This document shows positions 14,076-22,973 of a stretch of 32,849 bases of DNA, piece after piece. The stretch lies in assembly GCA_021443045.1 (NCBI GenBank), contig JABUUT010000008.1, positions 27,767-60,615 on the forward strand. The letters are read 5' to 3'. The notes beneath the pieces were generated by a model. It was not told where the DNA came from. It saw only the letters and a list, made by a program, of their open reading frames with translations, and did not search any database. The stretch comes from Fibrobacteraceae bacterium. Its GTDB lineage: Bacteria > Fibrobacterota > Fibrobacteria > Fibrobacterales > Fibrobacteraceae. Made by a program: the position numbers and the translations under genes. The first letter of the stretch is position 1. Every line of letters starts with the position of its first letter.

Positions 14076-16232
14076 TTAGAAATTAACCGTTACGTCGGCA
14101 AGAATTGCAGACTTGTCAATGGAAAGTTCATCAGCAGTTACGGACAAGGCTCCATCGGCAGAAAGCCCGTAGGCATCAAAGGAAACCTTGTCTGTTAGCA
14201 AGGCGTACTGAACAGAAATGTAAGAATTTGGAGCGATTCTGAATCGTGGTCCTGCAAGAACAACGGATTCTTCAGCCTTCTTGAGCCCTGCAAAACCAAG
14301 GTTCAAAGGATTGCCGTATTCCTTGGTTACTTGCTGGTAGCCACCCCAAATACCTATTGGACCCCAAATATCTACGGTTAGACCAGCCATAATACGGTCG
14401 CTGGAACGCTTGTACCATTCCGATTCCTCGCCATGAGCATAGGAACCCTGGAGCTTAATTTTGGATAGGTAGGAACCGGCATCTAGGCCAACCAAGCGAG
14501 CCACATCAATACCCAAACCACCGCCAAATTCGGTAAACTCGTTGTCGATGGCGTCTTGGCTGAATTTGGAGAACTGACCACTAACTTCTACAGCTTCTGC
14601 CCAAGAAAGGTTGAGAGAAGCGGAGAAACCCTTGCGGTCAGGGGTAGCCAAACCGTATGGCAAAGCCAGGTTCAACGACGGATCCATCAAAGCGAGGGCT
14701 TCACCCTGTTCCAACAGTTTCTTTGTATCGGCGGCGTAGCCGTTACGGAAGAAATGCATGTTCTTAAAGTTGTTGTACACACGGGAGTTGGTCCAAGCAT
14801 TTTCGCTGTAGTCGTTCTCGCTAGAAAGAACGTTGGCATACCCAGCAGTGAGAATGTTCGTTCTATTCAACGGGTTAGAATTGTAAACAGAGAAGTATAG
14901 GTTTTCAAGGCTGGAAGCCCCCAAGGCCGAAACTAGAGAACCGTAGGTTTCGTTGGCATAAACCGCATTGGCATTCATAATTACAGCATTACCTTCAAAA
15001 GCAGGAGCAGAAGCCAATTCAGACCAGAACTCCTTATCGTTCATTAAGTACATGCCATTTACATCTACATGCAACTGTGAAAAGTCACCCTTAACGTATG
15101 GTTCTACATAGAAGCTGGAGCCACTGAAATCATCAAATTTTTCTTTGACGGTTTCTGTACCATTGGTGGTGGTGGTCTTTACATAGAATACAGCCTGTTT
15201 TGCACCATTGGCATCTGGAACCGTATCCAGTTTTAACATATAGTTGGTTCCGGTAGTCTTGGAGATGTACCTCTTTTGAGCTTCCCACCAAGCCATGGCG
15301 TATTCAGCATTAAAGCCGAAAGACACAGGGAGGCTAGAAAGCATCTTTTTAGAGTCCCAGCCCAATTGTCCAGAAAATACGCTGTTGTCTTCAAGGTAGA
15401 TGGTATCGCTAGTACCATTGTCATGTATGACAATGTCATGAGCATCGGTAGAGAGCTTGCGATCGAATACATCTATGTAGTTGGCACCCAAATGAGCCCC
15501 AAACAGATCGGCATCAACGCGGCCACCAAACTGGTAGCGGTCAGACCAATCAAAGTCGAAGAAGGTCTGGTCGTTCTTTTTGGAGATGTTGCGGAGACGG
15601 GCTCCGGTAACCTGTGCATGGATGTTGTCCACAGGGCCCACCTCAAAGCTGTTGAAGTTCACATTGACACCCTGGAGCAAGCGTCGAGAGGTTGTATCCA
15701 GATTTCGCCAAGACATGGCTTCAACACGATTGGCGGCAAACACTTCCGGTTCCTGAATCAAGTTGGGTTGCGGAGTCCAGAGGGTTAGTGGAGTCCAACC
15801 CACACGCATGTAACCCAAGTTGAAATCAACATGCTTGTTGAGGATTAAGCCATCGTAACTAAACCAGTGGCCAAGAACTGGATTGTTTGTTTCTTCGTAG
15901 GCACTCTGCCAGTCTTTGTGGAGGCGCATTTCCAAGTGGATTTCGGTTTCGGAGCTTGGATGAGCGGTGAGAACCAGGTTAGCGTCAGTGTATGCCTGAT
16001 TTTCTTGAGTGCCCGAGGTTTTACTGAACTGGTCGGAGGAAGCCATGGAGTTGAGGCCACCGGCCTTAACACGACCATTAAACTTAATGCCAAGCACGGC
16101 GGCATTAAGGGAATCCAACTTTTCCAACAAAGTTTTCTGTTCCTTGACTATTGTTTCCTGGTCATCAGCAAAAGCTGTTGCCACAGAAAACAGGAGAGCG
16201 GAAGCAAAGCAAATTTTCTTATTTAAATTCAT
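14076..16232 (-). CDS. Outer-membrane beta-barrel protein, third of three paralogues
   Basis: This 718-residue protein has a signal peptide (1-22), a short helix or coiled coil (KEQKTLLEKLDSLNAA, 30-45), and then a long stretch of alternating strands typical of a large porin-like barrel. It ends in TVNF, the C-terminal Phe expected for insertion by the BAM complex. It shares with its two upstream neighbours the LDSxNA helix motif, followed by a short Gly-containing strand, and a WTPLTLW motif (PLT at 148-150). GGGAGGG precedes the ATG, 15 nt after the preceding stop. It probably forms an outer-membrane channel or surface adhesin; substrate unknown. Known work on Fibrobacter links outer-membrane proteins to cellulose adhesion, but I cannot match this one to a named protein. 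Confidence 0.8.
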   Translation of the reverse strand: MNLNKKICFASALLFSVATAFADDQETIVKEQKTLLEKLDSLNAAVLGIKFNGRVKAGGLNSMASSDQFSKTSGTQENQAYTDANLVLTAHPSSETEIHLEMRLHKDWQSAYEETNNPVLGHWFSYDGLILNKHVDFNLGYMRVGWTPLTLWTPQPNLIQEPEVFAANRVEAMSWRNLDTTSRRLLQGVNVNFNSFEVGPVDNIHAQVTGARLRNISKKNDQTFFDFDWSDRYQFGGRVDADLFGAHLGANYIDVFDRKLSTDAHDIVIHDNGTSDTIYLEDNSVFSGQLGWDSKKMLSSLPVSFGFNAEYAMAWWEAQKRYISKTTGTNYMLKLDTVPDANGAKQAVFYVKTTTTNGTETVKEKFDDFSGSSFYVEPYVKGDFSQLHVDVNGMYLMNDKEFWSELASAPAFEGNAVIMNANAVYANETYGSLVSALGASSLENLYFSVYNSNPLNRTNILTAGYANVLSSENDYSENAWTNSRVYNNFKNMHFFRNGYAADTKKLLEQGEALALMDPSLNLALPYGLATPDRKGFSASLNLSWAEAVEVSGQFSKFSQDAIDNEFTEFGGGLGIDVARLVGLDAGSYLSKIKLQGSYAHGEESEWYKRSSDRIMAGLTVDIWGPIGIWGGYQQVTKEYGNPLNLGFAGLKKAEESVVLAGPRFRIAPNSYISVQYALLTDKVSFDAYGLSADGALSVTADELSIDKSAILADVTVNF

Positions 16233-16247
16233 TGTTATTCCCTCCCA

Positions 16248-18428
16248 TTAAAATTCCACGTTAATGGAAGCTTCTATAATCGAACGACTGAACTCATGGG
16301 TGTACTTGGTATCTGTTTTTACCCCATCGGCATTAACTGATGGTGAATAGTACAGGGGCAAGTTTGCAACAACGGGTTCAAAGGCACCGGTGGTAGCACT
16401 TCTCTTGGCGTTATCCGATGTAACCGAGGAAACATCGTATTCATTTTTAACAGAGGCTATGCCGTAATTGATGGAGAACCAAGCGTTTTCTTCAAGAGAG
16501 TAGTCTAAGCCAACCATCCACTGCATTTCGGTACCCTTTGTTTTAGGAGCACTAAGAGCACCCAAAGCCGAAGCGATTGCAGCACCCATGGATGCTTCCT
16601 GAGGGTTGTACTCCGTGGTAATGTACTGGAAGCCTGCTGTTACACCCAAGCGAGGAAGATACTGGGCGGAGAAACCTGCGTTAATAAAGTTGCTCTTCAG
16701 TTCAGCAGAACCGGAAGTACCCATAACAGCGGCATCCAAATCCATGGTGCGTTCGGAATGCTTGTAAGAGCCCATCAATTCCAGATTACGCTTAAAGCCA
16801 AACATGTTGGAAGCACTCCACTTGAGACCGCCTCCATATTCCATGTAGGAAACATCGCTAAAGCCTTCCAAAGGAGATGGCTGGCTTAACATGGTGAATA
16901 GGCCCTGGGCTTCAACATAGTTGCTGAGACCTGCTGTAAGAAGGGCACGGGCACCAAGACGGTTGGATGTGGCAAGGCCGTTAGGCAAGGCCAGCTGAAT
17001 GGCTGGGTCAGACAAGGCGGCCACCAAGGCCATTTGGGCCTTGGAGTACACATTGGTGGTCCAGGAATTCTTGCTGAAAGGCGCCAAATCGTAGCTCTTG
17101 GAATCACCTCTCTGGATGTCAGCATCCTTGGTACCCAAGGTAAAGGAAGCTGGAGAATACTTAGGAGTAAAGTTGTAGAGTGCGTCAAAGGTGCTGTACA
17201 ATGGGGAGTTTACAGTGTACTTAATGGTGTAGCCGTCTTTATCCGTATTCAGAATGCGCTGGGCAAAGAACTGGGGAGATTGAGCCACATTGTTGAACCA
17301 GTTGGTGTCGTTCATCAAGAAATCCACTTCCACTACAGCCATGTACTTGTCGTCGGCCTTGTAGCCAGCATTTAAAACGGCCAAGAGAGCAGAACCATTT
17401 ACAGCTTCACCGTCTTGATCGTCCCTAGAAAAGGCATATTCGCCAACCACATCCATAATGATGCTCTTGCTTCCTAGGAAACCCGCAAAATCAACACCTG
17501 CACGGCCACTTATAACTATGGTACTCTGGGCAGTGGTGTCGTATGGGTTAATATTCTGCATCTCGTAATCTTCATCAAGGTTGTAATCTGGATGACGATA
17601 AGTGTATGTGCGGGAATCTTCGTTATCCAAAATCACCATTGGGGTTACACCCACATACAAATTCTTGGAAATGGGGAACAATTCCAGGTTCGCAGAGAGC
17701 AGCCACTTGGCGGTGTTGGAAGCCTGTGTAGAACCAGGAAGGGAATCGTCTGGCAGAATGTTGCCTTCGGCACCAGTGAGGTCCAAAACAGAGGTACGGG
17801 CCAACCGGGCAATCAAGGCTTCGGCACGGAACTCACCTGCCGCAGCACCAAAGTCATTGCGGAACTGAAGGTTTATACCCTGCAAGTTGCGCTGGTTGCC
17901 TTCAAGCAGCTGCTGTTTTTCGGCCATGTGACGCTTGCGGGCGAAAATGGTGGGTTCGTACATAATGTCTACAGAAGGAGCAAACAAGGTGAGTGGGGTG
18001 TACTGCTGACGGAAATCACCCACAACCCAGTAGAATTTGTTGCCAATGTTTCCTTCAACATTAAGCCAGCCTACCGAAAGCATCTTGGAAGCAGAGGAGA
18101 AGTATTCCTGCATGCCGCCTTCCAAGCGAAGCATAATGTTTGCACGAACTTGTTCCCAGGGCCGGAAATGGAAATCAATGTCGGCACTTACAAAGGAATT
18201 GTCTTCCACGTCCGGCATACGATTCACAGCCTTTTTGTCTTGGTCGGTGTCAAAAGAGGACTTTTGAACAACGGCACGGATGCTTCCGCCAATCTGGACG
18301 CCTCTCATTGCATTGATGGAATCGACCCTGCTATCAAGAAGTTCTTGATTTTCCAAAGCCGTTGCTGCAGATGCGGAAACCGCTGCGGCGAAGAGAGCGA
18401 TAAAAGTCTTTTTCATTTTCATATTCAT
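16248..18428 (-). CDS. Outer-membrane beta-barrel protein, second of three paralogues
   Basis: The ATG at 18428 follows AAGGGAGGGG and starts a clear signal peptide (MNMKMKKTFIALFAAAVSA); the frame reaches 18452, inside the previous gene, which is less likely. The product has 726 residues, a short helix LLDSRVDSINAM (30-41), barrel strands to the end, and a C-terminal NVEF. The PLTLF motif is at 145-149, in the same context as PLTLW and PLTMW in the two neighbours. Long stretches of Ala/Ser/Gly loops (for example GAAIASALGALSAPKT) may be surface exposed. The start is 15 nt after the stop of the first barrel gene, and the third barrel follows at once. An outer-membrane channel or adhesin role is inferred; no enzyme motif is seen. 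Confidence 0.8.
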   Translation of the reverse strand: MNMKMKKTFIALFAAAVSASAATALENQELLDSRVDSINAMRGVQIGGSIRAVVQKSSFDTDQDKKAVNRMPDVEDNSFVSADIDFHFRPWEQVRANIMLRLEGGMQEYFSSASKMLSVGWLNVEGNIGNKFYWVVGDFRQQYTPLTLFAPSVDIMYEPTIFARKRHMAEKQQLLEGNQRNLQGINLQFRNDFGAAAGEFRAEALIARLARTSVLDLTGAEGNILPDDSLPGSTQASNTAKWLLSANLELFPISKNLYVGVTPMVILDNEDSRTYTYRHPDYNLDEDYEMQNINPYDTTAQSTIVISGRAGVDFAGFLGSKSIIMDVVGEYAFSRDDQDGEAVNGSALLAVLNAGYKADDKYMAVVEVDFLMNDTNWFNNVAQSPQFFAQRILNTDKDGYTIKYTVNSPLYSTFDALYNFTPKYSPASFTLGTKDADIQRGDSKSYDLAPFSKNSWTTNVYSKAQMALVAALSDPAIQLALPNGLATSNRLGARALLTAGLSNYVEAQGLFTMLSQPSPLEGFSDVSYMEYGGGLKWSASNMFGFKRNLELMGSYKHSERTMDLDAAVMGTSGSAELKSNFINAGFSAQYLPRLGVTAGFQYITTEYNPQEASMGAAIASALGALSAPKTKGTEMQWMVGLDYSLEENAWFSINYGIASVKNEYDVSSVTSDNAKRSATTGAFEPVVANLPLYYSPSVNADGVKTDTKYTHEFSRSIIEASINVEF

Positions 18429-18442
18429 TTTTAGCCCCTCCC

Positions 18443-20689
18443 TTAGAACCAAGCCTTAACTTCGGCTGCGATGTAATGGGAATGCCAATCGTTTTCGGAA
18501 ACATTCTCGTCGGAATGGGTCATCCACTTATAGCGGAAGTGGAGGCCTACACGGTCGGCAAAGTCCCAGTCGAAACCGGCACCAATTGCTGTTTCCAAAT
18601 AGTTGATTGGGCTATGCATATAATAGGAGGTTAAAACATTGCTATTGGTAGAGGAAGACATATTGCCTATGGTGTTCATTACATAGGCGTTTTCGGCCCT
18701 GAACATTTCAACACCAAGAATACCCACCGCATGGAATCGTGTGGTTACCGCTACAGCAGGTTCAAACTGCCCGTAGAAGCTCCACAGCAGCATGTCGCTT
18801 TGGCTTTCGCTGTATGCGATAGGAGCGATGGTGGTTGAAATTCCGGAGAGAGCGGCGTAACCGGTCATCATGATGTTGCGGTCGGTGCCGAACCAGTGAC
18901 CAATGTCGTAGCCTCCCATGAAGGACATGTAAGAAGACCACTTGGCGTGGGAAGGAACTTCACCCTTGCGAGCCTGGTCTGCATTTTCGTAGGCTACGAA
19001 AGATTCCCAGAGTTCCCATGTGCCACCATAGAGGCCACCATTACGACGGTAGAGCTTAACGCCATCGTCAGAATTTTGTTCTACACCCAGGCGAGCAATG
19101 TAGCCACCGGCTCTTGGGTCTGCGTTACCGGAGTCGGCAATAAAGATGGGCTTATGCTTTGTCCAGGAGTTGGTGCTTTCCCACATGTTGCGACCGTTCA
19201 GGCGGTAGTTGAACATAATGACATCATCACCATCCTCAACTTGACGATGTTGACCATACTGGAAATCGAAGTATCCACGGTTGAAGGTGGGTTCCAACTT
19301 GAAGTTGATACCAGCCAAGTTCTGGGAATAGCGGAGGGAACCTGCATTCAGGTAGGTTTCATCTTTGCGCCAGCCAGGGAAACGGGATGGGTTGGTAAGA
19401 GAGAATGGAGAGTAAAAGTCTTTAGGGAAGAAAGCCAGTTCCACAGTCATGGGCCAGCCTTCAACATACTTGCTCTGGGCCTTTACATAAACACCAACCT
19501 TTGGTGTGGCCATCTCGGTTTCGTAGGTGTTGTCTTCATAGCCAGAAGGGTCCTTTGAAATCAAGTTGTTCTCATTGTCCTTAGGCTTGTAGAACTTTAC
19601 GGAGTCGGTTATGCTCAAGCCCACATCAGCCATGATGTAGAGCTTTGGAGTAATGTTTCCCTTACCGTCCAAGGAAACCACATGAGTGTTAAGGAGCACT
19701 GGATCGATACCCGCTCTCTTAACCCACTGTGTGTAGTATTCGTTTTCGTACACAATGTCGTTGTCAAAAACCACGCCCATGTAGTTTGCACCAATGGTCA
19801 TGTTTTCGGCAATTTTTTCTTTGGCAATGCGAGCGTGGTAAACAGAACCGCGGTTGTCGTGCAAACCGTTGGTTTCCAGTTCACCAGGCTGACCGCCCCA
19901 CAAGCGAAGACCGTCACGAGTACCCACATCCATATCCATGGGCTGAGACAGCATGAACTGAGCCTTCATGTCGAAGGGAAGCTGATAGACATTGGCGAAG
20001 AGGCCACCAAAGGAACGGTTGGTCCAGAATGCGCGGCCACCTTCCTTAACAGGCTTGAATACCTTTTCCTTGTAATAGGTGCTTACAGTCTTTTCGTCTT
20101 CGAAAAGTTCATACTGCCAGGCAAAGCGTGGCATGGTTTCACGTTCCCACATGGTAAGTGGAGAAGCGTTTGCCCAAATAACGCCACCAGCAGTAAAGTA
20201 GGCCCCAAAGACACCGGCACGAACATCAACACCCACATTCAATTCTTCGTTGATGGTGGATGCGTAGTAGTCTGTAGAGTGATCGTACAACACCCGTTCG
20301 TCTTCGGTAGGAGCTCCGGTAGGCTGGTCGGCAAGGTAGTTGCTGTAGGTACCAGACAAATCAAAGGGGAACGCCATGTTGGTGAACAAGGTGATGTAGG
20401 AACTAGGCATGGCCACAATGGTCATGTTCAAGATAGCATCTACAGCGGTGCGAGCCTCATCAGCAGCAAATGCTGGAGACACTTCGGAGTAGTGGAAGTT
20501 CTTGAGACGGAAGGCCATGTAACCGGAGACTGCCAGTGGCAGATCGTCCTTACCCATGAGAGTCGATTCCAAATTAGAGGACAATGTATCCATGGATGCA
20601 TGGATGGAATCCAGCTGCAGCTGCGGCGTTAAAGCCCAAGATGCACCAACGCAGGATGCCAAAATAAGTGATGTTAATTCTTTGCGCAT
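18443..20689 (-). CDS. Outer-membrane beta-barrel protein, first of three paralogues
   Basis: This 748-residue protein has a signal peptide (1-20, ASWALT), a helix LQLDSIHASMDTLSSNLES (24-42), then a GYMAFRLKNF strand and many amphipathic strands. It ends in EVKAWF with the C-terminal Phe of BAM substrates. The PLTMW motif is at 177-181. It is the most divergent of the three, with long aromatic loops in the C-terminal half (YRRNGGLYGGTWELWESF), which could contact sugars. GAGGAC precedes the ATG, 9 nt after the stop of the small secreted protein. The conserved order of three paralogous barrels suggests that they act together or on related ligands; that is inference. Confidence 0.8.
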   Translation of the reverse strand: MRKELTSLILASCVGASWALTPQLQLDSIHASMDTLSSNLESTLMGKDDLPLAVSGYMAFRLKNFHYSEVSPAFAADEARTAVDAILNMTIVAMPSSYITLFTNMAFPFDLSGTYSNYLADQPTGAPTEDERVLYDHSTDYYASTINEELNVGVDVRAGVFGAYFTAGGVIWANASPLTMWERETMPRFAWQYELFEDEKTVSTYYKEKVFKPVKEGGRAFWTNRSFGGLFANVYQLPFDMKAQFMLSQPMDMDVGTRDGLRLWGGQPGELETNGLHDNRGSVYHARIAKEKIAENMTIGANYMGVVFDNDIVYENEYYTQWVKRAGIDPVLLNTHVVSLDGKGNITPKLYIMADVGLSITDSVKFYKPKDNENNLISKDPSGYEDNTYETEMATPKVGVYVKAQSKYVEGWPMTVELAFFPKDFYSPFSLTNPSRFPGWRKDETYLNAGSLRYSQNLAGINFKLEPTFNRGYFDFQYGQHRQVEDGDDVIMFNYRLNGRNMWESTNSWTKHKPIFIADSGNADPRAGGYIARLGVEQNSDDGVKLYRRNGGLYGGTWELWESFVAYENADQARKGEVPSHAKWSSYMSFMGGYDIGHWFGTDRNIMMTGYAALSGISTTIAPIAYSESQSDMLLWSFYGQFEPAVAVTTRFHAVGILGVEMFRAENAYVMNTIGNMSSSTNSNVLTSYYMHSPINYLETAIGAGFDWDFADRVGLHFRYKWMTHSDENVSENDWHSHYIAAEVKAWF

Positions 20690-20698
20690 AAAGTCCTC

Positions 20699-21445
20699 TT
20701 AGATCTCGTTGCGGAATGGATAGTAAGCAGGGCCTTCATAAGGCTTGCCATGCTTCTTAATAACAATATCGTCGATCCAAACCTTGAAGGATTCGTTTTC
20801 ATCCTTGCGGACTTCCAAACGGAAGCCCTTGAAGTTGGACCAGGCAAAGGGGAGCATCACTTCGCGGGTATTCTTCACATCCCAGTACACACCTGTGTTA
20901 CCGAAGAGCTTCAGAGGAACGCTAAAGTGTTTCCATTCGGTGGTAATTTCGCCAAGGCTCTTGGAACGAAGCTTTACCTGAAGGGATTCGCCTCCGCTTT
21001 TTACACCATCGTCCACCAGAACGAACAAAGCGTTTTCGCCACCCTTGGCACCCTTAATCCAGAATTCCAAAACGCCTTCCTCCAGGTAGGGAGTAAGGTC
21101 TACAGAACCTGCAATACAAATAGCCACACCAGAGTAGTCGCTGGCAATCAATTCAATTTCCATAGCCAGAGCACCTTCCATGGCACCTGCTTTTTCGGTG
21201 AGGAATGGTTCCGGATTTTCACGAGGATACTGGTAGGTGTATCCACCACCACGGGGGATAGCTTCGCGCATAACCACAGACACAACTTCCTTGTCTGGAC
21301 GGAACGGCTTGGCTTCTTTCTGTACAAATCGATACTGGTCACGGTCGCGATAATCGCTAAACCCATAGCCAGCAAAAGAAAGCGGGGCACAAAGGAGCGT
21401 GGCTAGTGCGCACGTCCAAATGGCTTTTTTGTATTTTGCATTCAT
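20699..21445 (-). CDS. Secreted protein with a carbohydrate-binding (CBM11/CIA30-like) look, operon leader
   Basis: This 248-residue protein has a signal peptide (1-25, CAPLSFA). The mature part is a single beta-sandwich candidate: YSGVAICIAGSVDLTPYLEEGVLEFWIKGAKGG, then SLGEITTEWKHFSVPL, then a C-terminal FKVWIDDIVIKK strand. This order is typical of galactose-binding-like domains of the CBM11 and CIA30 type, in which the last strand carries a conserved Asp-Asp. No catalytic motif is seen. It is the first gene of the six-gene operon, and the three barrel genes follow within 10-15 nt of each other. A role in binding a polysaccharide near the outer membrane is inferred; the domain assignment is by eye. 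Confidence 0.7.
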   Translation of the reverse strand: MNAKYKKAIWTCALATLLCAPLSFAGYGFSDYRDRDQYRFVQKEAKPFRPDKEVVSVVMREAIPRGGGYTYQYPRENPEPFLTEKAGAMEGALAMEIELIASDYSGVAICIAGSVDLTPYLEEGVLEFWIKGAKGGENALFVLVDDGVKSGGESLQVKLRSKSLGEITTEWKHFSVPLKLFGNTGVYWDVKNTREVMLPFAWSNFKGFRLEVRKDENESFKVWIDDIVIKKHGKPYEGPAYYPFRNEI

Positions 21446-21682
21446 AATATGTTAGAGTCTCCAAAATTCCGGACTTTGCTACAATATAATTTGTTTTTTA
21501 GGCCTTAAAATGAATAGTAAACAGGAAAGAAGCCTATACTATGGTTTTTTCTCAAAAAAAAGGCTTTTTTTTAGAAATTTTAACATTTCCCTCGGTTTCC
21601 ATCGTAAACATAAAATTTAAAACCTATCAATTTACATCGTATCAAATTTGTGTAAATTTATAGTAGCATCATTGAGGATATC
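21446..21682. promoter_or_regulatory. Divergent promoter region between the outer-membrane operon and the GH5 lipoprotein gene
   Basis: The 237-nt AT-rich spacer must drive the six-gene operon to the left and the GH5 gene to the right. On the minus strand TATATT (21483-21488) could be the -10 of the operon. On the plus strand TATAGT (21659-21664) could be the -10 of GH5; no good -35 boxes were found. TTTGTGT at 21647-21653 resembles the half-site in the GH8 upstream region (4843-4849). Confidence 0.35.
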
Positions 21683-22948
21683 ATGAAAAAAAGCACTCTG
21701 CTCATTGCATCCATTTTGTCCGCCTTAACGGCTTGCTCCGATGACCCCTCCGGATACGGTAAGGGCACAGAACCGGAGGCTGAGGAGGATGTTGTTGTTC
21801 CTGTGGACTATTCTTTAGGCAGGGCCATGAACAAGCGACTTGGCAAAGGCATGAATTTAGGCAACGCCTGGGATTCACAAAAGTACACCACCACTTTAGA
21901 CACCTACTACGGAGCTTCCATTACCGAAGGCAAGCACATTCCTTTTTACCCCTACAACAACTGCACCTACACATCTCCCGAAATTTATAACCAAATGGGC
22001 AAAGACTACGAGCCGGTAGCAGCAACTGGCTGCATCGATGCTTTGGATAACGGCTGGGGAAACGCTATTAAGGACGAATATTTTACCATACTCAAGCAAG
22101 CCGGGTTCAATTCCGTTCGCATTCCCGTACGCTGGCAGCACAATTCCGACCCCGTAAGCCACACCGTTAACCCAGAACGACTCCAGGGTGTAAAAGAAGA
22201 CATCCAACTGGCTATTAACGCAGGACTTGCCGTGGTGGTCAACTTCCACCACTATGACGAACTAAACGAGGCGGGAAAACAGTACAGCACCCATCCCGAA
22301 GTGTACAATGCAGAAAAGACCCATTTTTTAGGGATGTGGGCTCAAGTGGCCAAAGAAATGGACGCTTTCCCGGATACTTCCCTGGTTCTTGAAATTTTAA
22401 ACGAGCCCTACATGCCGTCTTCCGAAGCTTTGAACGACTTGATGACAAACGCCTACTCAATCATTCGCGCAGCAGCACCAAACAAGACCATCATGTTCGA
22501 GTCCTACCACATGTCCAAATTCGCCGACATCAAGGCTCTCAAGCTTCCTCAAGATGGAAACATCATCTATAGCGGTCACTACTACGAGCCTTATTCCTTT
22601 ACCCATCAAGGTTACGGATACTCCTGTAACCCAAACCTCAATGTTTCTGCGATCTCCGACTTTAAGTCTTACTTTGCCACCATCAAAAAGCTCTACCCCG
22701 ACATAGACGGCACCAGTACAGTTCCCCTGAACATGGGTGAGTTTGGCGTTTCTGCTTTATGCGGCGCCAAAGGCCCTTCCGATTTTATTCGTGCCATGTG
22801 GGCCAAGGATGTTATTGAAAGTGCCAAAAAATATGGGGTAGATAGTTGGCATTTGTGGGGGTTCACGGGAACGGGCTTTGACGCCTACAACACATCCACA
22901 GGCACCTGGCTCAACGGTTTCCTGGATGCCTTTGGGCTTCAACAATAA
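21683..22948 (+). CDS. GH5 family endoglucanase, lipoprotein
   Basis: This 421-residue enzyme has a lipobox L15-T-A-C18 after a signal peptide, an acidic linker (residues 19-42), then a complete GH5 domain. Signatures are GMNLGNAWD (56-64), FNSVRIPVRW (142-151), VVNFHHYDE (186-193), the acid/base LNEP (Glu241) and the nucleophile NMGEFG (Glu353), with aromatic SWHLWGF (388-394) near the end. This is typical of a beta-1,4-endoglucanase or related glucanase of the GH5_4/GH5_2 type; the subfamily is not certain. GAGGATATC precedes the ATG. It has no sorting tail, so it stays anchored by lipid. It is transcribed divergently from the outer-membrane operon and may share its regulation. Confidence 0.92.
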   Translation: MKKSTLLIASILSALTACSDDPSGYGKGTEPEAEEDVVVPVDYSLGRAMNKRLGKGMNLGNAWDSQKYTTTLDTYYGASITEGKHIPFYPYNNCTYTSPEIYNQMGKDYEPVAATGCIDALDNGWGNAIKDEYFTILKQAGFNSVRIPVRWQHNSDPVSHTVNPERLQGVKEDIQLAINAGLAVVVNFHHYDELNEAGKQYSTHPEVYNAEKTHFLGMWAQVAKEMDAFPDTSLVLEILNEPYMPSSEALNDLMTNAYSIIRAAAPNKTIMFESYHMSKFADIKALKLPQDGNIIYSGHYYEPYSFTHQGYGYSCNPNLNVSAISDFKSYFATIKKLYPDIDGTSTVPLNMGEFGVSALCGAKGPSDFIRAMWAKDVIESAKKYGVDSWHLWGFTGTGFDAYNTSTGTWLNGFLDAFGLQQ

Positions 22949-22973
22949 GGGAACCAAAGCCACCAAAAATGGA

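Noticed and set aside
19682..20632. A 316-codon plus-strand frame opposite the first barrel gene (and similar ones at 17592-18434, 15276-15788 and 18896-19558)
   Set aside because: Shadow frames of well-supported barrel genes; no ribosome-binding site, signal or domain features, and His/Val-rich composition typical of antisense frames here.
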